The notes under the pieces: generated by a model
Databases searched by the model: none
Seen by the model: the letters and a program-made list of their open reading frames with translations, nothing else
What the model was told of the DNA's origin: nothing
Position numbers and translations under genes: made by a program
In this document: positions 37,287 to 46,178 of the stretch, piece by piece
Numbering within the stretch: the first letter of the stretch is position 1
Layout: each line of letters opens with the position of its first letter
NCBI RefSeq assembly: GCF_010093025.1
Contig: NZ_CP048114.1
Coordinates: 3,038,001 to 3,102,000 of the forward strand
DNA length: 64,000 nucleotides
Source: Edaphobacter sp. 12200R-103
Lineage (GTDB): Bacteria > Acidobacteriota > Terriglobia > Terriglobales > Acidobacteriaceae
Direction of reading: 5' to 3'

Positions 37287-37413
37287 CCTAACCTATGTCC
37301 CGTGTGGAACGTGTCCCACCCTCCAGACAGGATCGGCAACAGCTCGTAGCTATGGCCCTGTATCCTGCCGCGATCTTTCGTGCAGTCCCAGGAGAACGTC
37401 TCGAATCGGTAAT

Positions 37414-37446
37414 AAAAAGGCCGCGTTCCGAAACGCGGCCTTTTCT
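37414..37446 (-). terminator. Terminator after the transaldolase gene
   Basis: AAAGGCCGCGTT and AACGCGGCCTTT are perfectly complementary around a short loop, with A-rich and T-rich flanks. It lies about 45 nt downstream of the transaldolase stop on the minus strand; symmetrical, so it could also act from the other side. Confidence 0.85.
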
Positions 37447-37489
37447 ACTAGCGTAAATTACTTTGTCATCACAAAAGATCAAAAACACT

Positions 37490-38485
37490 TTACCGGGTGC
37501 CCGCAGGCTCGCTCAGTTCGGCAAGCCTCTTCTCGAGAGTAACTTCCAGCTCTTCGAGGGCCTTCGAGAAGCCTTCAATGCCTTCCTTCAGCTTGTCGCT
37601 GGCCATCCGGTCTGCGGCATGCATCTTGTCGAAGGTGGCCTTATCCATGGAGATCTTTTCGATCTGCAGAGACTTCGCCTTTTCAGGATCGAGCTTGCGC
37701 TCCAGCGTGCCCTGGGTGGCTTCGAGCTCAGCCAACAGCTTGGGTGCGATCGTGAGCAGGTCGCAGCCTGCCAGCTCCTTGATCTCACCCGTGTTGCGGA
37801 AGCTGGCGCCCATGACGACCGTCTTATAGCCAAAGTGCTTGTAGTAGTTATAGATCTTGGTCACGGACTGGACGCCGGGATCGTCTGCGCCAACATAATC
37901 CTTGCCGGTGTCCTTCTTGTACCAGTCAAGGATACGGCCGACGAACGGCGAGATGAGGGTTACCTTGGCTTCGGCGGAGGCGATCGCCTGATGCATGCCG
38001 AATAGCAGGGTCATGTTGCAGTGAATCCCTTCCTTCTCAAGCATCTCCGCCGCCCGGATGCCTTCCCAGGTGGATGCGAGCTTGATCAGCACGCGCTCAC
38101 GGGAGATACCCGCCTTCTCATACTGGGCGATGATATCGCGCGCGGTCTCAATCGACTTTTCAGTGTCGTAGGAGAGGCGGGCATCCACCTCTGTCGAGAC
38201 GCGGCCGGGAATAATCTCAAGAATCTTGAGGCCAAAGGCCACCGCCAGCGAATTGAAGGCCAGCTTGGCAATCTCCTTGTCGGTAGCGCCGGAACCCGCG
38301 TCTTTCCGGGCCTGCTGCAAAACGTCGTCCACGATGGACTGGTACTCCGGCATGCCGGCGGCCGTCTGAATCAGAGACGGGTTGGTGGTCGAGTCCGTCG
38401 GCTTGAACTGCTTAATAGAATTGATATCGCCGGTATCAGAGACCACAGTCGTCATGCTGCGGAGTTGTTCGAGGATGTTCGCCAT
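37490..38485 (-). CDS. tal: Transaldolase
   Basis: Transfers dihydroxyacetone units between sugar phosphates in the pentose-phosphate pathway. The 331-aa protein is of the TalB type (full length): [17 protein letters not shown], the Schiff-base lysine in [43 protein letters not shown] and [20 protein letters not shown]. Its promoter should lie in the 180-bp gap before the fumarylacetoacetase-like gene, and a terminator follows. Confidence 0.96.
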   Translation of the reverse strand: MANILEQLRSMTTVVSDTGDINSIKQFKPTDSTTNPSLIQTAAGMPEYQSIVDDVLQQARKDAGSGATDKEIAKLAFNSLAVAFGLKILEIIPGRVSTEVDARLSYDTEKSIETARDIIAQYEKAGISRERVLIKLASTWEGIRAAEMLEKEGIHCNMTLLFGMHQAIASAEAKVTLISPFVGRILDWYKKDTGKDYVGADDPGVQSVTKIYNYYKHFGYKTVVMGASFRNTGEIKELAGCDLLTIAPKLLAELEATQGTLERKLDPEKAKSLQIEKISMDKATFDKMHAADRMASDKLKEGIEGFSKALEELEVTLEKRLAELSEPAGTR

Positions 38486-38668
38486 TGTTTGCTCCTTCGC
38501 TGCTTAATTAGATTTTATCAAGTCGCCGTTCGTTGCGTCTGAGAACAGGCCATTACAATCCGGCATCGCCCCCAGGCCGCCGATCTTTGCCCTGTCTATA
38601 CAACCCGCTCATTCGACGAGCTTTATGAACTCAAGAATACAGGCTGACGATGCTCGGCGGATTTTCCT

Positions 38669-39499
38669 TCATTCCGCCACGCAGGGATTTCGCAGCGTGC
38701 CCAGCCCGCCGATCTCGACTTCAACGGTATCTCCGGCCTGCATCGGGCCTACTCCCGAGGGCGTTCCCGTCGGAATCAGGTCTCCGGGCTCGAGCGTGGT
38801 AAACGCCGTAATGTAGCGCAGCAGAAAATCAATCGGGAAGATCAGGTCTTTTGTGGAGCCGTTCTGCCTGACCTCACCATTCAGCCGCGTGGTCACCGTG
38901 ACCGGCGCGCCTCGAAGCGGGTCGATCTCGTCCGGGCCTGCCAGGACCATGATCGGCCCAACGGGACAGAAGGTGTCCCATCCCTTGCCGCGCGTCCACT
39001 GCCCGTCGGACTTCTGGATATCGCGCGCGGTGACATCGTTCACAACGGTATAGCCGCGGATGTACTGGCTCACATCCTCGTCGGGGCCGAGATTGCGGCA
39101 GCGCTTTCCGATCACGATGGCCAGCTCGCCTTCATAATCCACTCGCTTTGACAGTGCAGGAAGGCGAATGGGCTGCCCGGCAGCCAGCAGCGACGAGGGC
39201 GGCTTGAGGAAGAGGAGCGGCTCCTTGGGAATCTCGTTGCCAAGCTCGGCGGCATGTTCGCTATAGTTGCGACCTACGCACACAATCTTCGAAGGGGTGA
39301 CCGGCGGCAACAGCGTGAGACTCTCAAGCGGAGCCGCATGGAAGGCGGCTGTCGAATGGTCTTCAAGCGATGCCAGACGCGCAGCCAGGTCCTCTTCCGG
39401 AACGATCATGGGACGCATCGCCCACAGCGCTCCGTCCTGCCGCTCGACATAGGCGTAACGGGCAGCACCGGAGGGAGAGAGATATCTGCAATACTTCAT
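38669..39499 (-). CDS. Fumarylacetoacetate hydrolase-family protein
   Basis: A 276-aa FAH-superfamily hydrolase or isomerase, a group that includes 2-hydroxyhepta-2,4-diene-1,7-dioate isomerase and acylpyruvases. The metal-binding segment is [18 protein letters not shown] (Glu-Glu pair) and the [11 protein letters not shown] motif supplies the Asp. [20 protein letters not shown] and [19 protein letters not shown] are typical of the family. The true substrate cannot be given. It is likely in one operon with the FnIII lipoprotein upstream on the same strand. Confidence 0.92.
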   Translation of the reverse strand: MKYCRYLSPSGAARYAYVERQDGALWAMRPMIVPEEDLAARLASLEDHSTAAFHAAPLESLTLLPPVTPSKIVCVGRNYSEHAAELGNEIPKEPLLFLKPPSSLLAAGQPIRLPALSKRVDYEGELAIVIGKRCRNLGPDEDVSQYIRGYTVVNDVTARDIQKSDGQWTRGKGWDTFCPVGPIMVLAGPDEIDPLRGAPVTVTTRLNGEVRQNGSTKDLIFPIDFLLRYITAFTTLEPGDLIPTGTPSGVGPMQAGDTVEVEIGGLGTLRNPCVAE

Positions 39500-39522
39500 C
39501 GTCGTTGCCCTTTCCTGAAGTT

Positions 39523-40737
39523 CTACTGTTGCGGTCCCGCTGTCTCGGTGATCTCCTCCGAGGGGTTGCTCTCGTTGCCGTCGTTATCGACCGCGGTGAC
39601 CCGGTAGGTATAGGTCGCAGCGGGATCGACTGTCGTATCGGAGAATGCCGGACCCGCGACCGGCTTGCTGGTCATGCGGTTGAACGATCCTGAGGGGCCG
39701 GTACGCCGGTAGACGTTGTAGCCTGCAAGATCGCTCTCGGTACTGGCCTGCCAGGAGAGATCGATGACCGGTCTGCCATTCGCTGTTCCCGGAATCGAAG
39801 CAAGTCCCGTCGGCGCGGATGGGGCAAAACGGTCCTTCATCGTCAGGCTCGCGGCGGCAGAGACTGTGCTTCGCAGCTCCAGGCGGCTGCCTGCCATCTC
39901 CACCACGCGAATGCGCTGCGCCCGATAGGAGTATTGCTGGCCCCGCACCGCCGTGCGATCCACAGTGCCTCCCGGGTCCTTCGCCGGAGCGTCTTCCTTC
40001 CCGGTTCGCAGGCGAATCTCGGTTGGCTCCTCTTCCGAAAGATCAAGCTCTGATCGCTGGGCGGGGTGCTTCGCTGCCGCGTGCGTCGCAAGGGTGCGGT
40101 CCAGCTCAACCAGGACATTGCCCTCGACGGGCTGCCACTCCAACAGGGCGCCATCGCGCTCTGCGATCGCATGCAGCCCCATCACCGGAGATGGAGCATC
40201 GCCTGCAGCCGCGAACGCCGGCAGTGACAGCCCGGCAGAACGTCCTTTTGGATTCAGGATACGCACGCGATAGCCAAGAGGACGCACGGGGTCGGCGGCC
40301 AGGGCAGCCGGCAGGGGATCGTCCGCATCCATCGCTCCTGGCTTGACAGTGATGTGAAGCACGACGTCGCAGCCGGCAATCGTCTGGGGAGCAGCAGCCC
40401 CGCTATTTTTTCCCGCAGACTTTGCGGCTGCGACTGGCTTTGTCTGCGCAGGATTCACCATCGAGGCATTCTCCTCGCGGCACACCTCGGCGATCAGGGG
40501 AGAAGGCACAGCCAGGCCATCGGTAGTCCGCTCCGGAGTCGTCCAGTGCAGGTGGACGTTCTGGCCCACGCGCTGCGCCGTCAGGTCCGTCACCACTCGG
40601 GGCAAATGCAGCGAAGGCGGCTGCGGAACCCCAGGGCTGGCGCAGGAGCTTATCAGGAGCGCTGCCGACGAAGACGCCAGGGCAGCCAGCAGGCGCTGTC
40701 TTCGGGTTGCAGAAGAAGGGTAAGGCCGGACGTGCAT
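39523..40737 (-). CDS. Lipoprotein with fibronectin type III domains
   Basis: A 404-aa putative lipoprotein: the signal segment [17 protein letters not shown] ends in a lipobox-like cysteine at about residue 32. The chain carries fibronectin type III-like sandwiches; the clearest is at about 310-400 ([20 protein letters not shown] with [20 protein letters not shown] and [15 protein letters not shown]). Middle regions look degenerate. Likely cell-surface or periplasmic. It precedes the fumarylacetoacetase-like gene by 23 bp on the same strand. The antisense frames over it are shadows. Confidence 0.82.
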   Translation of the reverse strand: MHVRPYPSSATRRQRLLAALASSSAALLISSCASPGVPQPPSLHLPRVVTDLTAQRVGQNVHLHWTTPERTTDGLAVPSPLIAEVCREENASMVNPAQTKPVAAAKSAGKNSGAAAPQTIAGCDVVLHITVKPGAMDADDPLPAALAADPVRPLGYRVRILNPKGRSAGLSLPAFAAAGDAPSPVMGLHAIAERDGALLEWQPVEGNVLVELDRTLATHAAAKHPAQRSELDLSEEEPTEIRLRTGKEDAPAKDPGGTVDRTAVRGQQYSYRAQRIRVVEMAGSRLELRSTVSAAASLTMKDRFAPSAPTGLASIPGTANGRPVIDLSWQASTESDLAGYNVYRRTGPSGSFNRMTSKPVAGPAFSDTTVDPAATYTYRVTAVDNDGNESNPSEEITETAGPQQ

Positions 40738-40891
40738 CGGTCTTCAGCCTAGCATCTCCCGGTGATCGTCCGTTTCCTGCATCTCAATGAAAGGTGAGGT
40801 TTTTACCCGCAGCGCTGGTAATCTTGGCGAAAAGGTCCGCGCCGGGTGAAAATGGCCTGCTGAAGCGGTTAAATAAAAAGGATGTGAGTCG

Positions 40892-41365
40892 ATGGTCTTC
40901 TCCGTGCTGGTCCTTTGTTTCCTGATCGGATGTGTTGCCGGACTGCGCTCCATGACCGCTCCCGCTATCGTATGCGCTGCGGCTTACCTGCACTGGATTC
41001 ACCCGGCAGGAACGCCGCTTGCGTTTATGGCTGCGGTAGCGACGCTCTGGATCTTTGCCATCTTTGCCATCGGCGAGCTGATCGTCGACAAGCTGCCGAA
41101 AACCCCTCCCCGTACAGCCCCGATGGGCCTGATTGCCCGCATCGTCACAGGATCATTGTGCGGCGCGACCGTGGCCGCAAGCTCCCCCAGGAGCATCGCC
41201 ATGGGAGCACTGCTGGGCGCCGCCGGCGGAGTCTTCGGAACTTACACGGGTTATAACATCCGTCATGGCCTGGTCATTCACATGAACGTGCCCGATATCA
41301 TCATCGCGGTCATCGAGGACCTGCTCGCGATCACGGGCGGACTCTTCGTGGTTTCGAGGATCTAG
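40892..41365 (+). CDS. DUF4126-family membrane protein
   Basis: A 157-aa, four-helix membrane protein. The start LVLCFLIGCVAGLRSMTAPA, the glycine-rich segment AMGALLGAAGGVFGTYTGYN and the end VIEDLLAITGGLFVVSRI match what I know of the DUF4126 family, whose role is unknown. No ribosome-binding site is outstanding. It precedes the GH27 gene by about 50 bp on the same strand, so a common transcript is possible. Confidence 0.8.
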   Translation: MVFSVLVLCFLIGCVAGLRSMTAPAIVCAAAYLHWIHPAGTPLAFMAAVATLWIFAIFAIGELIVDKLPKTPPRTAPMGLIARIVTGSLCGATVAASSPRSIAMGALLGAAGGVFGTYTGYNIRHGLVIHMNVPDIIIAVIEDLLAITGGLFVVSRI

Positions 41366-41419
41366 GTATGCCCACAGGGTGCAGGGATGTTCGCCTATAG
41401 ATACAGGAGGAGCCCGGCT

Positions 41420-42772
41420 TTGAGGAAGCGCTTCTGTTGTGCAACGGTTCTTCTGGCATGGATGCTGGTCTGCACGGGTGTCTGGGCGCAGAAGGTTCTC
41501 GCTCCCACGCCGCCGATGGGCTGGAACAGCTGGGACTCCTATGGCCTGACCATCAATGAGCAGCAGTTCCGGGCGAACGTGGATGCGCTGTCCACGCGTC
41601 TCAAACCCGCCGGGTACCGGTACGCCGTGGTGGATGAGGGCTGGTATCTGCTCAATCCGCAGAAACAGAAGAGCGAAGCCTTTCAGTACCGCACCGACCG
41701 CTTCGGTCGATACCAGCCCGCGCTCAACCGCTTTGCCAGCGCGAAAGATATCACCGGGTTCAAGCCGGTCAGCGACTACGTCCATGCCCGCGGACTCCGG
41801 TTCGGGATTCACATCATTCGCGGCATCCCCAAACAGGCGGTCGCGCAGAACGCACCCATCGCGGCCAGCAATTTTCATGCAGCAGACGCCGCCGATACGA
41901 CCGATACCTGCCCATGGAACCCGGACAACTTCGGCGTGAAAGACAACGCGGCGGGACAGGCATGGTACGACTCCCTGATGAAGCAGTACGCTGCCTGGGG
42001 CATCGACTACATCAAGGTGGACTGCATCGCCTCACACCCCTATAAGGCCGATGAGATTCGCATGATCCATCGCGCTATCGCCAGGAGTGGCCGCCCCATC
42101 GTGCTGAGCCTCTCACCCGGCCCTGCGCCTCTGGACAAGGCCAGTGAGCTGGCGGCGAACGCGCAGCTCTGGCGGATCTCCGACGACGTCTGGGATCGCT
42201 GGGAGCGCCCACAGAACGAACACTTCCCCCAGGGCGTAAAGAACCAGTTTTCCGTCATCGCGAGCTGGGTCCCGCACGTCGGGCCGGGAAGCTGGCCCGA
42301 TGCCGATATGCTCCCTCTGGGCACACTGGAGCCGGTGCCGGGATGGGGGCAGCCCCGCGAGACGAGGCTAACCCCGGATGAACAGAGGACGCTGGTCACC
42401 CTGTGGGCCATCGCAAGGTCGCCGCTCTTCGTCGGTGCAAACCTCACCAAGCTAGATGGCGAGACAACAAGGCTGCTGACGAATCGAAGCGTCATCGCGA
42501 TGAACCAGCACGGCCACAGCCAGCACGTGCTCTTTCAGCATGAAGATCTCGTCGCCTGGACCTCGAAGAGTGATCGCGGAACTCAGTATCTCGCTCTGTT
42601 CAACCTGGGCGATCAGCCAAGCCACGTCATCCAGCCGCTCAGCGACTTCGGAATTCACTCCGTCCAGTGCTCCTCCCGCGACCTGTGGAAGGAGAGCGGG
42701 TGGGAGAAGGTCCGCCAGATCGTCGGCACCATCCTGCCCCACGGAACGCTGCTGCTGGAGCTGAAACCATAG
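41420..42772 (+). CDS. Alpha-galactosidase-type glycoside hydrolase, GH27
   Basis: A 450-aa enzyme with a signal peptide (CCATVLLAWMLVCTGVWA). GH27 marks: PTPPMGWNSWDSYGLTINEQ, YRYAVVDEGWY, GIHIIRGIPKQAVAQN, the nucleophile in WGIDYIKVDCIASHPY, and the acid/base Asp in LWRISDDVWDRWE. A C-terminal beta-sandwich ends the protein. Galactose release from galactomannan or galacto-oligosaccharides is likely, though isomalto-dextranases also belong to the family. TTG 41420 follows AGGAGGAG by 7 nt and is a better start than ATG 41387, which precedes that site. Confidence 0.92.
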   Translation: MRKRFCCATVLLAWMLVCTGVWAQKVLAPTPPMGWNSWDSYGLTINEQQFRANVDALSTRLKPAGYRYAVVDEGWYLLNPQKQKSEAFQYRTDRFGRYQPALNRFASAKDITGFKPVSDYVHARGLRFGIHIIRGIPKQAVAQNAPIAASNFHAADAADTTDTCPWNPDNFGVKDNAAGQAWYDSLMKQYAAWGIDYIKVDCIASHPYKADEIRMIHRAIARSGRPIVLSLSPGPAPLDKASELAANAQLWRISDDVWDRWERPQNEHFPQGVKNQFSVIASWVPHVGPGSWPDADMLPLGTLEPVPGWGQPRETRLTPDEQRTLVTLWAIARSPLFVGANLTKLDGETTRLLTNRSVIAMNQHGHSQHVLFQHEDLVAWTSKSDRGTQYLALFNLGDQPSHVIQPLSDFGIHSVQCSSRDLWKESGWEKVRQIVGTILPHGTLLLELKP

Positions 42773-42887
42773 GATGCTGCCGCATACGTGAGTCGAGGTG
42801 CCGTCGTAAACCCCGAACCCCGCAGACCGTCATTCTGGTTCCCGTGAGATCGGAGATACATCTACTCCACAGATGAGGAGCGGAAGG

Positions 42888-44798
42888 ATGTCGCTATTCC
42901 GGGAGCTGGCGGAACTTGCAGAGAAACTGGCGGGTGAGCCAGGCCGTTTGAGAAAACGCGGTGCGATCGCGGAGGCAATCCGCAGAGTGCATGAGGCTGC
43001 TCCCGAAAGAGAGGATGCGGGCCTCTTCGCGCTGTATCTTGCAGGCACTCCATTCGCTGAGGCCGATCCGCGCAAGCTGAACGCCGGGGGAGCCCTGCTG
43101 TCCAGGGCGCTTCTGGAGGTGAGTGGAGCTACCCAGGTTGAGCTGACGGCGGCCTATAAGCGCCACGGCGACCTGGGAGCTGCCGGGTTCGATCTGCTCC
43201 AGGCGAGGCACAGCGCGGGCAGCGGCCTGACACTGGCCGAGGTTGCCGATACCTTTGCCGCGATGGCAGTAGCGCGCACGACGGCGGTTCGCGCCCGCCT
43301 TGTGGAGGAGCTTCTGCGCCGTGCTGCTCCCCTCGAAGCCAAGTACCTGCTGAAGCTGATGCTCGGGGACATGCGCATCGGCGTGAAGCAGAGCCTGGTG
43401 GAGGAGGCGATCGCGGCGGCATCGTCCAGCTCCGCTGCCGAGGTGCGACACGCCGTGATGCTGGAAGCCGATCTGTCGCTCGCGGTGGAGCGCGCCTTTG
43501 CAGGAACCCTGAAAGAGGCCCGCATGCGCCTGTTTCATCCGCTGGGATTCATGCTGGCCTCGCCGGTGGACTCGCCTGAAGAGGCAGTGGAGCGGTTTGC
43601 GGAGGCTTCGATTGGGGAAGGAAGAATTCGTGGTCGAAAAGCAGATCCCTCCACTGCGCTGCGCTCCATTCGGGATGACGGTTCTGGTGAACAGGAAGAG
43701 CCGCCTCACATCGCTGCGTTTCTTGAGGACAAATACGACGGCATGCGAGCGCAGGTGCACTGCGGCGATCCGTCGCATCCAGGCAGGGTGGCGATCTACT
43801 CGCGCAACAAGGAGGATGTGACCGAGAGCTATCCCGATCTTGAAGAAGCCTTCGCGAAAGTGACTAAGGCGGATGTCGGGCCGCTGATCTTCGATGGCGA
43901 GATTCTGGGCTGGGACCTGAAGGAGAGCCGAGCGCTTCCGTTCGCCGTACTGGGTCAGCGTATCGGACGCAAGCGTGTCTCGAATGCGTGGCGGGAACAG
44001 GTGCCGGTGATCTTCATGGCCTTCGATCTGATCTATGCCGAGGACGAGCTGCTGCTGGGGCTTCCGTTGCGCGAGCGTCGCAACCGGCTTGAGGCCGTGG
44101 TCGAGAAGCTGGTGCAGGTAGCAGTCTCTCCTCTGACCATCGACGAGCGCAGAAAAGCGCCGCAGGGGCTGATCTTCGAAGAGCCCGAAGGCGAGCGGGT
44201 GGAGCGCCTGATGCTCGCACCCTCGCGCACCGTCGAGTCTGCCGAAGACATCGATCGCGCCTACGCCGACGCACGCGCGCGTGCAAATGAAGGCGTGATG
44301 CTGAAGGCTGCTGACTCGATGTACCAGCCGGGAAGGCGCGGCCTGGCATGGCTGAAGCTGAAGCGTGAGCTGGCGACGCTGGATGTCGTTGTGACGGGAG
44401 CGGAGTTCGGTCATGGCAAACGCGCGGGAATCCTGAGCGACTACACCTTCGCCGTACGTGGACCGAACGATGCGAAGGACGGCGAGCTGCTGAATGTAGG
44501 CAAGGCCTACTCCGGCCTGACGGATGCCGAGATCGCAGAGATGAGCGCGTGGATGATGGAGCACACGCTCGAGGACCACGGCTTCTTTCGCACGGTGGAG
44601 CCGCTGCGTGTGCTCGAAGTGGCATTCAACAACGTCATGCGCAGCGACCGGCACGCCAGCGGATTCGCCCTGCGCTTTCCACGCATCGTACGCATCCGCG
44701 ATGACAAGCCCGTCGATGAGATCGACACGCTGGAGCGGGTGGAAGAGGTGTATCAATCGCAGGTGGATAAACCAGTAGAACCGAAGAGTGAGGTATAG
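42888..44798 (+). CDS. ATP-dependent DNA ligase with an in-frame dispersed repeat
   Basis: A 636-aa single-chain ATP-dependent ligase similar in layout to archaeal and mycobacterial LigB. The helical N-terminal domain (residues about 1-245) is followed by the adenylation domain with the KxDG lysine in FLEDKYDGMRAQVH, then IFDGEILGWDL, FMAFDLIYAEDELLLG, EGVMLKAADSMYQPG and KLKRELATLDVVV, and an OB-fold domain. Between the first two domains, residues about 245-275 (RKADPSTALRSIRDDG) are encoded by a dispersed repeat. ATG 42888 follows GGAGCGGAAGG. Likely repair or end-joining role; no Ku gene is near. Confidence 0.93.
   Translation: MSLFRELAELAEKLAGEPGRLRKRGAIAEAIRRVHEAAPEREDAGLFALYLAGTPFAEADPRKLNAGGALLSRALLEVSGATQVELTAAYKRHGDLGAAGFDLLQARHSAGSGLTLAEVADTFAAMAVARTTAVRARLVEELLRRAAPLEAKYLLKLMLGDMRIGVKQSLVEEAIAAASSSSAAEVRHAVMLEADLSLAVERAFAGTLKEARMRLFHPLGFMLASPVDSPEEAVERFAEASIGEGRIRGRKADPSTALRSIRDDGSGEQEEPPHIAAFLEDKYDGMRAQVHCGDPSHPGRVAIYSRNKEDVTESYPDLEEAFAKVTKADVGPLIFDGEILGWDLKESRALPFAVLGQRIGRKRVSNAWREQVPVIFMAFDLIYAEDELLLGLPLRERRNRLEAVVEKLVQVAVSPLTIDERRKAPQGLIFEEPEGERVERLMLAPSRTVESAEDIDRAYADARARANEGVMLKAADSMYQPGRRGLAWLKLKRELATLDVVVTGAEFGHGKRAGILSDYTFAVRGPNDAKDGELLNVGKAYSGLTDAEIAEMSAWMMEHTLEDHGFFRTVEPLRVLEVAFNNVMRSDRHASGFALRFPRIVRIRDDKPVDEIDTLERVEEVYQSQVDKPVEPKSEV
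43628..43690. repeat. Dispersed repeat inside the DNA ligase gene
   Basis: GTCGAAAAGCAGATCCCTCC followed by ACTGCGCTGCGCTCCATTCG matches the intergenic copies at 2640-2695 and 33846-33890 over nearly its full length. Here it is read in frame without a stop. It lies in the linker between the helical and adenylation domains of the ligase. Confidence 0.8.
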
Positions 44799-44931
44799 CG
44801 TTATTCGCGCGAAGAGAGTTACCTGCTAAAAAGAGAATTCGATCTACATTGATTTCAATTTTTCCGGCCGAACATCGCGCATAGTTTGATGATGGTTGAA
44901 CAATCTCTTCTACAGGAGCATCTTTAAGTCC

Positions 44932-45969
44932 ATGGAATACCGTCTTCTTGGAAAATCAGGATTGAAGGTGCCGGAGCTTTGCTTCGGTGCGGGCACGTTT
45001 GGTGCGAACAACGAGTTCTTCAAGGCATGGTCGGACACCACGCAGGCGGAGGCTGACCGTATTGTGGGCATCTGTCTGGACGCCGGGCTCAACTTCTTCG
45101 ATACGGCAGATGTCTACTCCAACGGCTCCAGCGAAGAGGCTTTAGGCAAAGCCCTCAAGCCTCACAGGCGCGAGGACATTCTGATCTCGACCAAGACGAC
45201 CTTCCGCTTCGGCGAGGGACCGAACAACACCGGCTCCAGCCGCTATCACATGATCCAGCAGCTCAACGGAAGCCTGAAGCGCCTGGGCACCGACTACGTG
45301 GACGTCTATCACATGCACGCCTTCGACGCTCTGACGCCGGCCGACGAGGTGCTCTCCACGCTCGACAACTTCATTCGCGAGGGCAAGGTTCGTTACATCG
45401 CCTGCTCCAACTTCTCCGGCTGGCACCTGATGAAATCGCTCTCGGTCAGCGAGCGTTACGGCTGGGCGAAGTATGTCGGCCACCAGGTCTACTACTCCCT
45501 GGTAGGCCGCGACTACGAGTGGGAGTTGATGCCGCTCGCCCTGGATCAGGGAGTGGGTGCGCTGGTGTGGTCACCGCTCGGCTGGGGACGTCTGACTGGA
45601 AAGATTCGCCGCGGTCAGCCGCTGCCGGAGACAAGCCGCCTGCAGACAAAGGTGGTTCTCGACAATGGACCGCAGCCTGACATCGAGCACGTCTACAAGG
45701 TTGTCGATGCTCTCGATGAGGTGGCGAAGGAGACCGGCAAGACGATTCCGCAGATTGCGCTGAATTGGCTGCTGCAGCGTCCTACCGTCTCCACGCTCAT
45801 CATCGGCGCGCGCAACGAGGAGCAGTTGAAGCAGAACCTTGGAGCCGTTGGCTGGAAGCTGACGCCGGAGCAGATCAAGAAGCTCGATCAAGCCAGCGAT
45901 CTTCCAAAGGCCTATCCCTACTGGCACCAGGTTCAGTTCACTGAGCGAAATCCTCTGCCCGTTGAGTAA
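44932..45969 (+). CDS. Aldo/keto reductase
   Basis: A 345-aa NADPH-dependent (alpha/beta)8 reductase close to the YajO/YghZ-type subfamily. Motifs are VPELCFGAGTFGANNEFF, LNFFDTADVYSNGSSEEALG with the catalytic Asp and Tyr, the Lys in DILISTKTTFRFGEGP, TDYVDVYHMHAFDALTPADE (with His), and PTVSTLIIGARNEEQLKQNL. The physiological substrate is unknown. I use ATG 44932, 13 nt after AGGAG; the open frame upstream extends a short non-conserved leader. A strong terminator follows. Confidence 0.93.
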   Translation: MEYRLLGKSGLKVPELCFGAGTFGANNEFFKAWSDTTQAEADRIVGICLDAGLNFFDTADVYSNGSSEEALGKALKPHRREDILISTKTTFRFGEGPNNTGSSRYHMIQQLNGSLKRLGTDYVDVYHMHAFDALTPADEVLSTLDNFIREGKVRYIACSNFSGWHLMKSLSVSERYGWAKYVGHQVYYSLVGRDYEWELMPLALDQGVGALVWSPLGWGRLTGKIRRGQPLPETSRLQTKVVLDNGPQPDIEHVYKVVDALDEVAKETGKTIPQIALNWLLQRPTVSTLIIGARNEEQLKQNLGAVGWKLTPEQIKKLDQASDLPKAYPYWHQVQFTERNPLPVE

Positions 45970-45993
45970 GGAATAGAAGAAACCCTCTATGAG

Positions 45994-46029
45994 TCGCAGT
46001 GTCTCCCCAAAGGGACACTGCGATTTTTT
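45994..46029 (+). terminator. Rho-independent terminator after the aldo/keto reductase
   Basis: TCGCAGTGTC (45994-46003), a short loop, GACACTGCGA (46014-46023) and six T residues: a textbook terminator 24 nt after the stop. The remainder of the gap up to the barrel gene shows no gene; the upstream part of the long open frame there is non-conserved. Confidence 0.93.
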
Positions 46030-46178
46030 GCAGGTCGATTGTCTATACAAATATTTTTTTGCATTTAGTGCTGTTACAACAAATGTCCTAGGTGTTAGAC
46101 TTCTCTCCGTTCTGCAAGGGTACCCAGGTTCCGCCGTAGGAACCATGATGGAAGCCTCAGAACCCCGGAGACAATCCC

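Noticed and set aside
42894-44756. A 620-codon open frame antisense to the DNA ligase gene
   Set aside because: It mirrors the high-G+C coding frame of the ligase, whose KxDG and other family motifs are clear; the antisense translation shows no domain.
45989-46178. A longer plus-strand frame ahead of the outer-membrane barrel
   Set aside because: It overlaps the terminator and is in a different frame from the barrel; the signal peptide and barrel are in the TTG 46179 frame.
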